Notes: generated by a model not told the origin, from the sequence alone. Numbered from the stretch's first letter, positions 35,415 to 44,177 are shown. The stretch: DNA of 64,000 nt from Chitinophagaceae bacterium (GCA_016708765.1 JADJFD010000002.1:248001-312000); one strand, 5' to 3'. A program made the numbers and translations.

Positions 35415-36032
35415 ATGGACTGGAAAAAACTTTTCCCGCAGTTTGAAACTGCATTAATAGAAATAATTGAAAAAAATGCTGTTCAAAAAACCTTTGCCGC
35501 AGGTGAAGTCATCATGCGGACGGGCCAGTATATCAAATCAACTGCTTTAGTATTAGAAGGACAAATAAAGATTTATAGAGAGAATCCGGATGGCGGCGAA
35601 TTTTTGATGTATTATCTCGGCTCAGGTCAAGCTTGTGCTGTTTCCATGATCTGTGCCTTACAATCCGAAACAAGTGAAATAACTGCTATCGCTGAGGAAG
35701 AAACTGAAGTTTTATTGATTCCTGTGCAACTGATGGATGAACTGATGAACCAATATAAAAGCTGGTATCAGTTTGTTATACAAACCTATCGAAGCCGGTT
35801 TGATGAACTGATAACTGTTGTTGATAATATCGCTTTCCATAATATGGATGAACGTCTTGAGTTTTATTTAAAACGACATGTAAAAAATTCAGGAAAAAAA
35901 ATAATTGAAACTTCCCATCAACAAATAGCAGATGATTTAAATAGTTCAAGAGAAGTTATTTCACGGTTATTAAAAAAAATGGAGCAACGGCAGCTGGTAA
36001 AATTAAACCGTAATATGATTGAGGTATTATAA
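35415..36032 (+). CDS. Crp/Fnr family transcription regulator of the sulfur block
   Basis: This 205-residue regulator has an N-terminal cyclic-nucleotide-type beta-roll (residues ~20-110) and a C-terminal winged helix. The recognition helix reads SSREVISRLLKKME, with R179, E180, S183 and R184. The Arg/Glu/Arg spacing is that used by CRP and FNR to read GTGA half-sites. It has no N-terminal FNR iron-sulfur cysteine cluster, but two cysteines, C74 and C80, sit in the roll (ACAVSMIC). Palindromes with GTGA-N6-TCAC lie before most downstream units (36044-45488), so I infer it controls them. The signal could be redox or persulfide acting through the Cys pair; that is speculative. Confidence 0.9.
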   Translation: MDWKKLFPQFETALIEIIEKNAVQKTFAAGEVIMRTGQYIKSTALVLEGQIKIYRENPDGGEFLMYYLGSGQACAVSMICALQSETSEITAIAEEETEVLLIPVQLMDELMNQYKSWYQFVIQTYRSRFDELITVVDNIAFHNMDERLEFYLKRHVKNSGKKIIETSHQQIADDLNSSREVISRLLKKMEQRQLVKLNRNMIEVL

Positions 36033-36043
36033 TATTTATTTGC

Positions 36044-36059
36044 TGTGATTTCAGTCACA
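36044..36059. promoter_or_regulatory. Crp/Fnr site upstream of tauE
   Basis: TGTGA-TTTCAG-TCACA is a perfect dyad matching the CRP-type consensus. It ends 37 bp before the TauE start and just after the regulator gene. Confidence 0.75.
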
Positions 36060-36096
36060 CTATAAAATTTGAGTAACCATTATTCTTGCATAAATT

Positions 36097-36915
36097 ATGT
36101 ACATGGAAATCATTGGTTATTTTGCATCACTTCTTATCGGCATTTCGCTTGGTTTAATAGGTGGCGGAGGGTCTATTCTCACAGTACCGGTGCTGGTTTA
36201 TTTATTCAGGGTTGAACCGGTTTTAGCAACAGCATATTCCTTATTTATTGTAGGCGCATCCAGTCTTGTAGGCGCAGTGCCCAAATACAAACAAGGATTG
36301 GTTAACCTTAAAACAGCATTGATATTTGGCATACCGGCAATTGCAGCCGTTTTTGCCACCCGTAAATTTATTGTTCCACAAATTCCAAAAGAAATTTTTA
36401 GTGTAGGTGATTTTATAATTACCAAAAGCATTCTGTTGATGGTATTATTTGCAGTATTGATGGTTTTTGCTTCCATCTCCATGATTAAAGGGAAAAAGGA
36501 TATCCAGGAAGATGTGTCAGAAAAACAAAAATTCAATTATCCAATGATATTGGTGGAAGGAACTGTGGTTGGTATTCTTACTGGTCTTGTAGGTGCTGGT
36601 GGTGGTTTTTTAATTATCCCGGCTTTGGTAATATTCAGCAAACTACCAATGAAGCAAGCAGTAGGAACATCACTCTTAATCATTGCAGCAAAATCCTTGA
36701 TAGGTTTTACTGGCGATTTGTCAAATTATACAATGGATTGGAAATTATTACTGACAGTAACCGGATTAGCGATTGTGGGAATATTTATCGGAGACTTTTT
36801 AAGCAAAAAAATCCATGGTAATAAATTGAAAAAAGGATTTGGATGGTTTGTACTAATAATGGGTATTTATATCATTATTAAAGAGTTATTTTTCCCTGGA
36901 AGTGGTGGTCATTGA
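36097..36915 (+). CDS. TauE/SafE family sulfite or organosulfur exporter
   Basis: This 272-residue inner-membrane protein has about eight hydrophobic helices and the TauE/SafE start SLLIGISLGLIGGGGSILTVPVL, with an internal repeat GILTGLVGAGGGFLIIPALV. Family members export sulfite, sulfoacetate or related anions. In the cst sulfide operons a TauE homolog is a typical partner of persulfide dioxygenase, which generates sulfite; that context supports sulfite export here. A Crp/Fnr site lies just upstream (36044-36059). It precedes the CstB-like gene by 75 bp. Confidence 0.88.
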   Translation: MYMEIIGYFASLLIGISLGLIGGGGSILTVPVLVYLFRVEPVLATAYSLFIVGASSLVGAVPKYKQGLVNLKTALIFGIPAIAAVFATRKFIVPQIPKEIFSVGDFIITKSILLMVLFAVLMVFASISMIKGKKDIQEDVSEKQKFNYPMILVEGTVVGILTGLVGAGGGFLIIPALVIFSKLPMKQAVGTSLLIIAAKSLIGFTGDLSNYTMDWKLLLTVTGLAIVGIFIGDFLSKKIHGNKLKKGFGWFVLIMGIYIIIKELFFPGSGGH

Positions 36916-36916
36916 T

Positions 36917-36932
36917 TGTGATGTAAGTCACT
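36917..36932. promoter_or_regulatory. Crp/Fnr site upstream of the CstB-like gene
   Basis: TGTGA-TGTAAG-TCACT, differing from a perfect dyad only in the last base, ends 58 bp before the start at 36991. Confidence 0.72.
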
Positions 36933-36990
36933 ATTGAAATAAAAATTATACTAGAAATTTGCTTTAATTAAAAAAATAAAAATTACGAAT

Positions 36991-38409
36991 ATGATAGTAG
37001 AACAAATTTATACCGGATGCCTTGCTCAAGGCGCATACTATATTGAAAGTAATGGCGAAGCAGTTGTTATTGATCCACTTCGTGAAGTAGAACCTTATAT
37101 CAAAAAAGCTGAAAGAAATGGCGCCAAAATAAAATATGTTTTGGAAACGCACTTTCATGCGGATTTTGTTTCCGGCCATTTAGACTTAAGCAAAAAAACC
37201 GGAGCCACAATTGTCTACGGACCTAATGCTGCACCAAAATTTGATGCACATATTGCAAAAGATGGTGAAGTACTTAAAGTTGGAAATGTAACACTGAAAG
37301 TATTACACACTCCTGGCCACACAATGGAAAGCACTTGCTATTTATTAAAAGATGAGAATGGAAAAGATATTGGCTTGTTTTCCGGCGATACGTTGTTTAT
37401 TGGCGACGTAGGAAGACCTGATCTGGCGCAAAAATTAGTAGCTGATTTAACACAAGATATGTTAGCTGGTTATTTATTTGATTCCTTAAGAAATAAGATT
37501 ATGCCATTGGCTGATGATATTATTGTATATCCTGCTCACGGTGCTGGTAGTGCTTGTGGTAAAAACATGAGTAAAGAAACTACAGATACATTAGGGAATC
37601 AGAAAAAAACAAATTATGCCTTGAGAGCAAATATGACAAAGGAAGAATTCATAAAAGAAGTAACTACAGGCTTGGTTGCTCCCCCAGCTTATTTCCCATT
37701 AAATGTCATGTTAAATATTGAAGGTTATGAAAGTATTGACAAAGTATTGGAAAGAGGTCAGCATGATTTAAGTCCTGAAGCTTTTGAAACTGCTGCAAAC
37801 GAAACAGGTGCATTGGTGCTCGATACAAGAGATCCTCAAACTTTTGCAAAAGGATTTGTACCCAACTCGATTAATATTGGAATTGATGGAAGTTTTGCTC
37901 CTTGGGTTGGCGCTATGATTCCTGATATCAAACAAGAAATTTTACTGGTAACTGAAGAAGGTCGTGAAGAAGAAGTGATTACCAGGTTGGCAAGAGTTGG
38001 TTATGATTACACAATTGGTTTTTTGAAAGGTGGATTTGCAGCATGGGAAAAAGCCGGGAAAGAAACCGATACTATTAAATCAGTATCTGCTGAAGAGTTG
38101 GCTTCCATCATGAAAAAAGAAAAAATTAATATCCTCGATGTACGCAAAAACAGTGAATTTCAGAGTGAACATATCATAGATGCAGAAAATGCACCATTGG
38201 ATTTTATTAATGATAGCATGGCACAAATCGACAAGAATAAAACATATTATGTACACTGTGCCGGAGGTTACCGGTCTATGATTTTTACTTCTACACTTCG
38301 TGCAAGAGGGTTTGACAAACTAATAGATGTAAAGGGCGGCTTTAAGGAAATAAAAGAAAACGGACAATTCGAGATCAGCAACTATGTCTGTCCGTCAACT
38401 TTATTATAA
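36991..38409 (+). CDS. CstB-like persulfide dioxygenase-sulfurtransferase
   Basis: This 472-residue protein has three domains. The N-terminal MBL domain (residues ~1-240) carries a mononuclear-iron site of the ETHE1/persulfide dioxygenase type: H54-F-H56-A-D58, H110 (HTPGH) and D133 (SGDTLF), plus H183. A rhodanese domain (~255-355) has lost its Cys (TEEGREEEV in its place) and is presumably structural. The C-terminal rhodanese (~365-460) keeps C423 in VHCAGGYRS. This order of dioxygenase, pseudo-rhodanese, rhodanese matches staphylococcal CstB, which oxidises persulfide to thiosulfate. I infer the same role. Cytoplasmic; terminator follows. Confidence 0.88.
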   Translation: MIVEQIYTGCLAQGAYYIESNGEAVVIDPLREVEPYIKKAERNGAKIKYVLETHFHADFVSGHLDLSKKTGATIVYGPNAAPKFDAHIAKDGEVLKVGNVTLKVLHTPGHTMESTCYLLKDENGKDIGLFSGDTLFIGDVGRPDLAQKLVADLTQDMLAGYLFDSLRNKIMPLADDIIVYPAHGAGSACGKNMSKETTDTLGNQKKTNYALRANMTKEEFIKEVTTGLVAPPAYFPLNVMLNIEGYESIDKVLERGQHDLSPEAFETAANETGALVLDTRDPQTFAKGFVPNSINIGIDGSFAPWVGAMIPDIKQEILLVTEEGREEEVITRLARVGYDYTIGFLKGGFAAWEKAGKETDTIKSVSAEELASIMKKEKINILDVRKNSEFQSEHIIDAENAPLDFINDSMAQIDKNKTYYVHCAGGYRSMIFTSTLRARGFDKLIDVKGGFKEIKENGQFEISNYVCPSTLL

Positions 38410-38435
38410 AAAGTAAATAGGTTAATGGTTAAACC

Positions 38436-38466
38436 AAGTCGGAGTCTTAAAACACTCCGGCTTTTC
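38436..38466 (+). terminator. terminator after the CstB-like gene
   Basis: AAGTCGGAGT / ACTCCGGCTT pairs with one wobble around an 8-base loop and is followed by TTTC, 27 bp past the stop. Confidence 0.75.
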
Positions 38467-38488
38467 TTTCACTTCTAATTCAAATTAA

Positions 38489-38770
38489 ATGCATACTATA
38501 AAAGAACTTTTGAAAAATAAGTCCACTGTTGTGGTGGATGTAAGAAATTCCTGGGAATATGAAATGGATCATATAACAGGTGCAAAAAATATTCTCTTGG
38601 AAGAAATCAGCGGCAACATAGATCTGTTTAAATCTTTCAACAACCCTGTTGTTTTATATTGTCGTAGTGGTAACAGAAGTGGAATGGCGACAAGTATTTT
38701 GAAACAAAATGGGCTGACAGAAGTGTATAATGGCGGTGGGCTCGATGATATGAAAACCTTTTTAAACTAA
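38489..38770 (+). CDS. rhodanese-like sulfurtransferase
   Basis: This single-domain rhodanese of 93 residues has VVDVRNSWEYEMDHITGAKNI and the active-site Cys58 in YCRSGNRSG. It should carry sulfane sulfur as a Cys-persulfide between acceptors in the cytoplasm. It lies 5 bp before the second rhodanese and after the terminator of the CstB-like gene; I find no Crp/Fnr site directly upstream, so its promoter is unclear. Partner enzymes are inferred from the neighbourhood. Confidence 0.9.
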   Translation: MHTIKELLKNKSTVVVDVRNSWEYEMDHITGAKNILLEEISGNIDLFKSFNNPVVLYCRSGNRSGMATSILKQNGLTEVYNGGGLDDMKTFLN

Positions 38771-38775
38771 AAACA

Positions 38776-39087
38776 ATGTTTGAATTTATAAAAAAAATAT
38801 TTGGAGGTTCTTCAGTAAATTATAAAGAACTAGTAAATAAAGGTGCAGTAATTGTAGATGTTCGTTCCAAAGCAGAATATAACGCCGGACATATTTCCGG
38901 CTCAAAGAACATTCCGCTGGATACTATTAGAACGAAAATTACTGAACTAAAAAAACTCAATAACCCTATAATTACAGTTTGCCGGAGTGGCGCCAGAAGT
39001 GGAATGGCAAAGGGAATACTTAAATCTTCCGGCATTGAGGCTTATAATGGAGGGCCATGGATAAGCCTAAAAAATAAATTAGCATGA
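38776..39087 (+). CDS. second rhodanese-like sulfurtransferase
   Basis: This 103-residue rhodanese has an extra hydrophobic N-terminal segment (MFEFIKKIFGGSS), VDVRSKAEYNAGHISGSKNIPLDT and the active-site Cys69 in VCRSGARSG. It is similar to, but clearly distinct from, the preceding rhodanese. Its stop overlaps the DUF2490 start (ATGA), so the two are translationally coupled. It likely relays sulfur from the sulfide-oxidising enzymes. Confidence 0.9.
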   Translation: MFEFIKKIFGGSSVNYKELVNKGAVIVDVRSKAEYNAGHISGSKNIPLDTIRTKITELKKLNNPIITVCRSGARSGMAKGILKSSGIEAYNGGPWISLKNKLA

Positions 39088-39782
39088 AGATTTTCTTCTT
39101 TATTCTCTTTCTACCACTTTTTGTAAACGGACAGACTCACAAGGAATTTTGGAGTAAAGTCAATATTACCAAACAACTCAATAACAGATGGGATGTAGGA
39201 ATTGATGTTCAATACAGACAACAGTCCAACTATAAAGCTTTGGATAAAGATATCTTTCATTATCCCCTGACCAGAAGCATCCGAAGCTGGGTTTATTATC
39301 ATTCAAAAAACAAATGGACTATTGTAGCTTCTCCCCTAGCCTATTTTGTTTCAGATGATATAAAAAATGATCTGGGAATATTAAAAAAGACAGAAGAGAT
39401 CCGATTCATGGGTGGTTTAATGAAAGGTTTCTTAATTAAAAAAATAAAAATAAATAATCGTTTATTAGCAGAACACCGGATTATTGATGTTAACAATGCG
39501 CAACAATATTCTCAATGGCGGTACCGCCTTCAAAATTCACTGACAATTCCTCTGCATAATGTAAATAAAACAACCGGAGCAAATTATATCTTGTCAAATG
39601 AGTTTTTTATCAAGTCCCAAGCAAACGTATTTTCCTTTGATCAGGAACGGCTTCTTAATGTCTTCCAATGGAAATTTAAACATATAGATGTTGATATTGG
39701 CTACCAATGGACAATTCAAAAAATCAACAAATCAAATCATCACCGAAATCAATGGCTGATGATGACAAATATTATCATTTAA
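39084..39782 (+). CDS. DUF2490 family exported protein
   Basis: This 232-residue protein has a signal peptide (MKIFFFILFLPLFVNGQ) and strand-rich sequence resembling DUF2490 outer-membrane proteins: EFWSKVNITKQLNNRWDVGIDVQYRQQSN early, then RIWSWV-like RSIRSWVYYH, RFMGGLMKGF and QWRYRLQNSLTIPL. The fold is predicted as a small beta-barrel. No role is known. Its coupling to the rhodanese gene (4 bp overlap) places it in the sulfur block, possibly as an outer-membrane component, which is inference. Confidence 0.75.
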   Translation: MKIFFFILFLPLFVNGQTHKEFWSKVNITKQLNNRWDVGIDVQYRQQSNYKALDKDIFHYPLTRSIRSWVYYHSKNKWTIVASPLAYFVSDDIKNDLGILKKTEEIRFMGGLMKGFLIKKIKINNRLLAEHRIIDVNNAQQYSQWRYRLQNSLTIPLHNVNKTTGANYILSNEFFIKSQANVFSFDQERLLNVFQWKFKHIDVDIGYQWTIQKINKSNHHRNQWLMMTNIII

Positions 39783-39801
39783 TTGCATAGAATTATTACT
39801 A

Positions 39802-39817
39802 TGTGATGTATCTCACT
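39802..39817. promoter_or_regulatory. Crp/Fnr site upstream of the YeeE/YedE pair
   Basis: TGTGA-TGTATC-TCACT lies 46 bp before the first YeeE/YedE start. It is nearly identical in half-sites to the one before the CstB-like gene. Confidence 0.72.
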
Positions 39818-39863
39818 AAAGTAAAAGTTATTTATATTCACTTTTGCAAAAAATAAATAAAAC

Positions 39864-40427
39864 ATGATTGATTGGCTAAAACAACCCTGGCCTTGGTATG
39901 TGGCGGGACCATTGATTGGATTAACTGTACCCTTATTATTATTACTCGGCAACAAAACATTTGGCGTTTCATCTTCTCTACGACATGTATGTGCTGCCTG
40001 TATGCCTGCTAAAATTCCTTTCTTTCAGTATAACTGGAAAAAAGAAATATGGAATCTGTTTTTTGTTGCTGGTGTTTTAGCTGGGGGTTTTATCGCTGCA
40101 CAACTATTGGCAAATCCTGAATCCATTCGTATCAGTAGTGATATCTCTACACAAATGTCTGCTGTCGGAATTACGGATTCTAAAAATATAGTGCCGTCAG
40201 ATTTATTTAACTGGCAGTCATTATTAACTGTAAAAGGATTGATAATGATTGTAGGTGGCGGATTTCTGGTTGGATTTGGAACAAGATATGCCGGTGGGTG
40301 TACAAGTGGTCATGCTATCATGGGATTAAGCAATCTGCAATGGCCGTCACTAGTAGCCACCTGTTGTTTTATGGCAGGCGGTTTTATTATGACAAATCTT
40401 ATTCTTCCATCAATATTAAAATTATAA
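39864..40427 (+). CDS. YeeE/YedE sulfur transport family protein (first half)
   Basis: This 187-residue membrane protein has four to five helices and the Sulf_transp family signature GGCTSGHAIMGLSNL near residue 148, whose Cys is the likely sulfur contact. It also has an unusual early pair of cysteines (VCAACMP). Proteins of this family carry thiosulfate or sulfane sulfur across the inner membrane; split pairs as here (PmpA/PmpB-like) often occur with sulfide-responsive regulators. It precedes its partner by one base and follows a Crp/Fnr site by 46 bp. Confidence 0.85.
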   Translation: MIDWLKQPWPWYVAGPLIGLTVPLLLLLGNKTFGVSSSLRHVCAACMPAKIPFFQYNWKKEIWNLFFVAGVLAGGFIAAQLLANPESIRISSDISTQMSAVGITDSKNIVPSDLFNWQSLLTVKGLIMIVGGGFLVGFGTRYAGGCTSGHAIMGLSNLQWPSLVATCCFMAGGFIMTNLILPSILKL

Positions 40428-40428
40428 C

Positions 40429-40923
40429 ATGGCTATAGATACAAATACGGACTTTGAAGTACGTTCCGAAAATGCAATGTGTGTTAATCAATCTGAATTG
40501 GACAAACCACTCATTTCAAATATCAAATACATTTTTGCAGGTTTGATTTTTGGAATCTTCCTGGTAAAATCAGAAGTAGTTTCCTGGTTTCGTATTCAGG
40601 AAATGTTTCAACTGAAAAGCTTTCACATGTATGGTGTAATTGGATCCGCAGTTGTTGTTGGCATCATCAGTGTTTTCTTAATCAAAAAATTCAAGGTAAA
40701 ATCAATTGAGGGTGAAGAAATAAAGCTGGAATCTAAGAAATTCAATAAAGGTCAGATTTATGGCGGCTTAACGTTTGGTTTAGGCTGGGCTATAACCGGA
40801 GCTTGTCCGGGTCCGTTATTTGCTCAAATAGGAACTGGAGCCTCAGTAATCATTGTTACTTTACTAAGTGCTATTGCAGGAACATGGGTGTATGGTAAAT
40901 TCAGGGATAAACTTCCGCATTAA
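40429..40923 (+). CDS. YeeE/YedE sulfur transport family protein (second half)
   Basis: This 164-residue membrane protein is the partner of the preceding gene. It has four hydrophobic segments and the family signature WAITGACPGPLFAQIGTG, with a conserved Cys facing the transport path. Together the two correspond to the two halves of full-length YeeE. Import of thiosulfate or export/import of sulfane sulfur is the family role; direction here is unknown. The one-base gap indicates one transcript. Confidence 0.85.
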   Translation: MAIDTNTDFEVRSENAMCVNQSELDKPLISNIKYIFAGLIFGIFLVKSEVVSWFRIQEMFQLKSFHMYGVIGSAVVVGIISVFLIKKFKVKSIEGEEIKLESKKFNKGQIYGGLTFGLGWAITGACPGPLFAQIGTGASVIIVTLLSAIAGTWVYGKFRDKLPH

Positions 40924-40941
40924 CCAGTATTTAATTCTGAT

Positions 40942-40957
40942 AGTGATGGAAATCACA
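40942..40957. promoter_or_regulatory. Crp/Fnr site upstream of dps
   Basis: AGTGA-TGGAAA-TCACA lies 48 bp before the Dps start. The inner dyad GTGA/TCAC is intact. Confidence 0.68.
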
Positions 40958-41005
40958 CTAAACTCTTTCTGATTTTAGTAAATTACAGTTCTAAATTTTA
41001 CAAGT

Positions 41006-41479
41006 ATGAAAAAAAACATAATTGGATTAGATGCAATTAAAGCAAAAAAATTAGCAGATTTACTAAATGTCCTTTTAGCAAATTATCAGTTGTTTTATAT
41101 TAATTCCCGTGGCTTTCACTGGAACATTAAAGGAGAAAAGTTTTTCGAGCTGCATTTAAAGTTTGAAGAATTATACACGGATACACAATTAAAAATTGAT
41201 GAAATTGCTGAAAGGATATTAACCTTAGGCCATACTCCCGACCATACTTTTACAGACTTTCTTAAACTATCCAAAATAAAAGAACAAAAAAATATAACAA
41301 ATGGTGTAAAAGCGGTTAATTCTGTTATTGATGCATTCAGTATTTTGTTAACTATTCAAAGACAATTATTAATCTTATCTGCAGAAGCGGATGATGAGGG
41401 CACCAATGCTCTGATGAGTGATTATATCCGTCAACAGGAAAAATTGGTCTGGATGTATTCAGCCTATTTAAGCAAATAA
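41006..41479 (+). CDS. dps: Dps-family ferritin-like DNA protection protein
   Basis: This 157-residue protein is a Dps/bacterioferritin-like dodecamer subunit. The inter-subunit ferroxidase residues are visible in FHWNIKGEKFFELHLKFEELYTDTQLKIDEIAERI (His, His, Asp, Glu). It oxidises Fe(II) with peroxide, stores iron and shields DNA. A Crp/Fnr site lies 48 bp upstream, so it appears to belong to the same regulon as the sulfur genes, perhaps because sulfide/persulfide handling disturbs iron. A strong terminator follows. Confidence 0.9.
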   Translation: MKKNIIGLDAIKAKKLADLLNVLLANYQLFYINSRGFHWNIKGEKFFELHLKFEELYTDTQLKIDEIAERILTLGHTPDHTFTDFLKLSKIKEQKNITNGVKAVNSVIDAFSILLTIQRQLLILSAEADDEGTNALMSDYIRQQEKLVWMYSAYLSK

Positions 41480-41500
41480 TTAAACAATTAGATATATTCC

Positions 41501-41526
41501 AAGCCGGTCATTTACCGGCTTTTTTA
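41501..41526 (+). terminator. terminator after dps
   Basis: Perfect 8-bp stem AAGCCGGT / ACCGGCTT around CATTT, followed by TTTTT. Confidence 0.9.
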
Positions 41527-41593
41527 GTAAGGCATAAGTTATACACCCTACTATAATGAATTAAGTAGTGTAGTACCTTTTAAAAATCAATTA

Positions 41594-42901
41594 ATGAAAC
41601 AGTTTTTTATTTCACTTACTCTATTGCTCATAGTTATTGCCTCATTTGCTCAAAATAAATATCCCTTTCAACTTACATTAGAACCTGCATTTATGAACGG
41701 CTTTGCGGGACTTCAATCATACGCCTGGGCTCAGGATGGCGATTTACTTTTATTGATTGGGGGAAGAAAAGACGGACTTCACCGCCGACAACCTTTTGCT
41801 GCATTCAATAAACAATTTAATAATACGGATCTGATTGTCATTGATTTTAAAAATGAAAAAGTATGGTCAAAATCGGTTGTAGACTTACCTGCTTCAATAG
41901 CTGAGCAATTGCAAAGTACAAATATGCAATTTTATCAACAGGCCAATCAATTAGTATTGATAGGCGGATATGGCTATAGTGAAACTGCTAAAAATCATAT
42001 TACTCATCCAGCACTAATTACCATTCAGGTAAAAGAACTGATTAACGCAATCATAAAAGATAATAATACCTCTTCATTTATTAATCAACTAAATGATGAG
42101 CGAATGGCGGTAACAGGCGGACGTCTCAATCAACTTAACAATACATATTTCCTCGTTGGAGGTCAGCGTTTTACCGGAAGATATAATCCAATGGGCCCAG
42201 ACCATGGCCCGGGGTTTACACAAGAATACACCAATCAAATCAGACAATTCCAATTGAAAAAAAATAAAAATTCCATTTCAATTGAAAACTATAAAGCAAT
42301 TACTGACTCTTCGTTTCATAGAAGAGATTATAATTTACTTATGCAACTGGATAAAGATGGAAAAGAGATGTTGACTATTTTCTCCGGAGTTTTTCAGTAT
42401 AAAAAAGATGTTCCTTTTACAACATTGATTGATATTAAGAAAGATAGTTTTAATGAAGTAGAAGGATTTAACCAACAATTTAGTCATTACCATACAGCCA
42501 CACTACCCATTTACAGCAAAAAAAGTAAAACGATGTTTTCCATTTTTTTTGGTGGAATTGCGCAATATTATAAAAATGACCAAGAAGAAATAGTGAAAGA
42601 CGACAATGTCCCTTTTGTAAAAAGTATCAGTGTAATTGAAAGGAATAAAACTACTATTAAAGAATATTTGTTACCCGAACCAATGCCCGGCTATTTTGGC
42701 GCTGCTTCAGAATTTATACCTGCAAAGTCTTTCATTACAGACAATGGTATGTTACAGCTTGATCAGCTGCCAAATACAAAAACCTTGATAGGCTATATTG
42801 TAGGAGGTATTGACAGCAGAGCTCCGAATGTTTTTTGGAGTAATGAAGGTGATCCAAGCAGAGCCTCTCCTGTTATATGGAAAGTTTATATTAATAAATG
42901 A
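41594..42901 (+). CDS. secreted kelch/beta-propeller-like protein
   Basis: This 435-residue exported protein starts with a signal peptide (MKQFFISLTLLLIVIASFAQ). It contains spaced propeller-type segments: LLLIGGRKDGLHRR, LVLIGGYGYSETAK, YFLVGGQRFTGRYNPMGPDHGPG and FFGGIAQYYKND. These resemble kelch-type beta-propeller blades. I do not recognise a function. It lies between dps and the methyltransferase, has no Crp/Fnr site in its upstream region, and could be independent of the sulfur block. Confidence 0.8.
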   Translation: MKQFFISLTLLLIVIASFAQNKYPFQLTLEPAFMNGFAGLQSYAWAQDGDLLLLIGGRKDGLHRRQPFAAFNKQFNNTDLIVIDFKNEKVWSKSVVDLPASIAEQLQSTNMQFYQQANQLVLIGGYGYSETAKNHITHPALITIQVKELINAIIKDNNTSSFINQLNDERMAVTGGRLNQLNNTYFLVGGQRFTGRYNPMGPDHGPGFTQEYTNQIRQFQLKKNKNSISIENYKAITDSSFHRRDYNLLMQLDKDGKEMLTIFSGVFQYKKDVPFTTLIDIKKDSFNEVEGFNQQFSHYHTATLPIYSKKSKTMFSIFFGGIAQYYKNDQEEIVKDDNVPFVKSISVIERNKTTIKEYLLPEPMPGYFGAASEFIPAKSFITDNGMLQLDQLPNTKTLIGYIVGGIDSRAPNVFWSNEGDPSRASPVIWKVYINK

Positions 42902-43017
42902 GTATACATACGCAATAACAATTCAGTATACTGTCAAATAAAAATGACCAACCAAAATAAAAGTTTACTACTTGGAGAATGAATTAACTGATCTGGAAAG
43001 ATATTATTGGCCGATCG

Positions 43018-43611
43018 TTAAAGCCGCTGACCAATCATTCGCAACAAAGCCGCCTTACCTTGGTGAAATGGCCCTTCATTAAGATTTGTTTCAATTTGCT
43101 CACAGGTAAGTAAATGCAAAAATGGGAAATCACTACAGAGTGAAGGTGCGTCATATAATAATTCCAGATCCTTTGGTCCACCACTATCAAACCCAAGTTG
43201 TTCTTTAGCAAAAGCCTCAAAAACTAAAAAACCACCCGGCTTGATTGATTCATAAATTTCTTTATGAAAAGATTTTCTAAGTACTTCAGGAAGATGTATA
43301 TAGATTAATGCCACCACATCGTATTTCTTTTTGGTTTTAAAATCCTGAATACTTTCCAACTCAAAATTGATTTTAACTTTTTTACTTTCCGCAAATTCTA
43401 AAGCTCTTTTTTGAGCTACTTCACTATAATCAAATGCATCTACCTCCCATCCTTTAGAAGCAGCATACACGGAATTTCTTCCTTCACCATCTGCCGGCAA
43501 TAATAAAGTACCTGGTTTGTTAGAGTCAATAAACTTCTTAAAAAAATTATTAGGGCCTTGCCCATATACCCATTCATTTTCGGTATATCGTTGATTCCAA
43601 AACTCTTTCAT
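43018..43611 (-). CDS. class I SAM-dependent methyltransferase
   Basis: This 197-residue protein (ATG 43611; a 12-base extension to 43623 is possible) has the SAM-binding LLLPADGEGRNSVYAASKGWEVDAFDYS and later VALIYIHLPEVLRKSFHKEI. It resembles TehB/thiopurine-type small methyltransferases that detoxify thiols or metalloids. In this neighbourhood a thiol or sulfide methylation role is possible but unsupported. It is downstream of thioredoxin on the minus strand (71 bp gap). Confidence 0.82.
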   Translation of the reverse strand: MKEFWNQRYTENEWVYGQGPNNFFKKFIDSNKPGTLLLPADGEGRNSVYAASKGWEVDAFDYSEVAQKRALEFAESKKVKINFELESIQDFKTKKKYDVVALIYIHLPEVLRKSFHKEIYESIKPGGFLVFEAFAKEQLGFDSGGPKDLELLYDAPSLCSDFPFLHLLTCEQIETNLNEGPFHQGKAALLRMIGQRL

Positions 43612-43682
43612 GATTTTATACAATTTTAAGAATAACGTATGATGCTATCTCAACGCTAATAATAAGATGCATTCGTTAAAAC

Positions 43683-44057
43683 TTAATTTATTTCCTTTGT
43701 AGCAACTAATAGTTTTTCTTCGATAATTTTCCTTAATACATGTTTAGGCAAAGCACCTGGCTGCATCATTGGTTCGCCATCAGCACCAATAAAAAGCATA
43801 GTGGGAATACTTTGTATTCCAAATACAGCAGACAATTCCTGCTCCACATCTGTATCTACTTTATAAATACTGATTTTCCCTTTATACTCATCGGAAAGCT
43901 CTTCGAGAAGCGGTGCAATCATTTTACATGGACCGCACCAGTCAGCATAAAAATCTATTATAGCAGGTAATTCCCCCAAATATTTCCAATCTGCTACTTT
44001 TTCATAGTTGAATACCTTGTCCTTGAAATCCTGAGTAGTCATTTTTTGAGTTGCCAT
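43683..44057 (-). CDS. thioredoxin
   Basis: This 124-residue thioredoxin has the active site YADWCGPCKMIAP and cis-Pro region QSIPTMLF. It has an N-terminal extension of about 20 residues before the fold and no signal, so it acts in the cytoplasm. It is divergent from the sulfide:quinone oxidoreductase gene. A Crp/Fnr site (44105-44120) lies 47 bp upstream of its start. It could reduce persulfides or recycle rhodaneses. Confidence 0.93.
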   Translation of the reverse strand: MATQKMTTQDFKDKVFNYEKVADWKYLGELPAIIDFYADWCGPCKMIAPLLEELSDEYKGKISIYKVDTDVEQELSAVFGIQSIPTMLFIGADGEPMMQPGALPKHVLRKIIEEKLLVATKEIN

Positions 44058-44104
44058 AGCTTCAATTTTAAGAATCGAAAATAGTCAGATATCCTATATC
44101 CTTT

Positions 44105-44120
44105 GGTGATGATTATCACA
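44105..44120. promoter_or_regulatory. Crp/Fnr site upstream of thioredoxin
   Basis: GGTGA-TGATTA-TCACA on the forward strand. It lies 47 bp before the minus-strand thioredoxin start at 44057. Confidence 0.7.
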
Positions 44121-44177
44121 AATAACAGGTATTGTATTAAATCACCTGATTAGAATCATAAGAAAAAAAACGACAGC

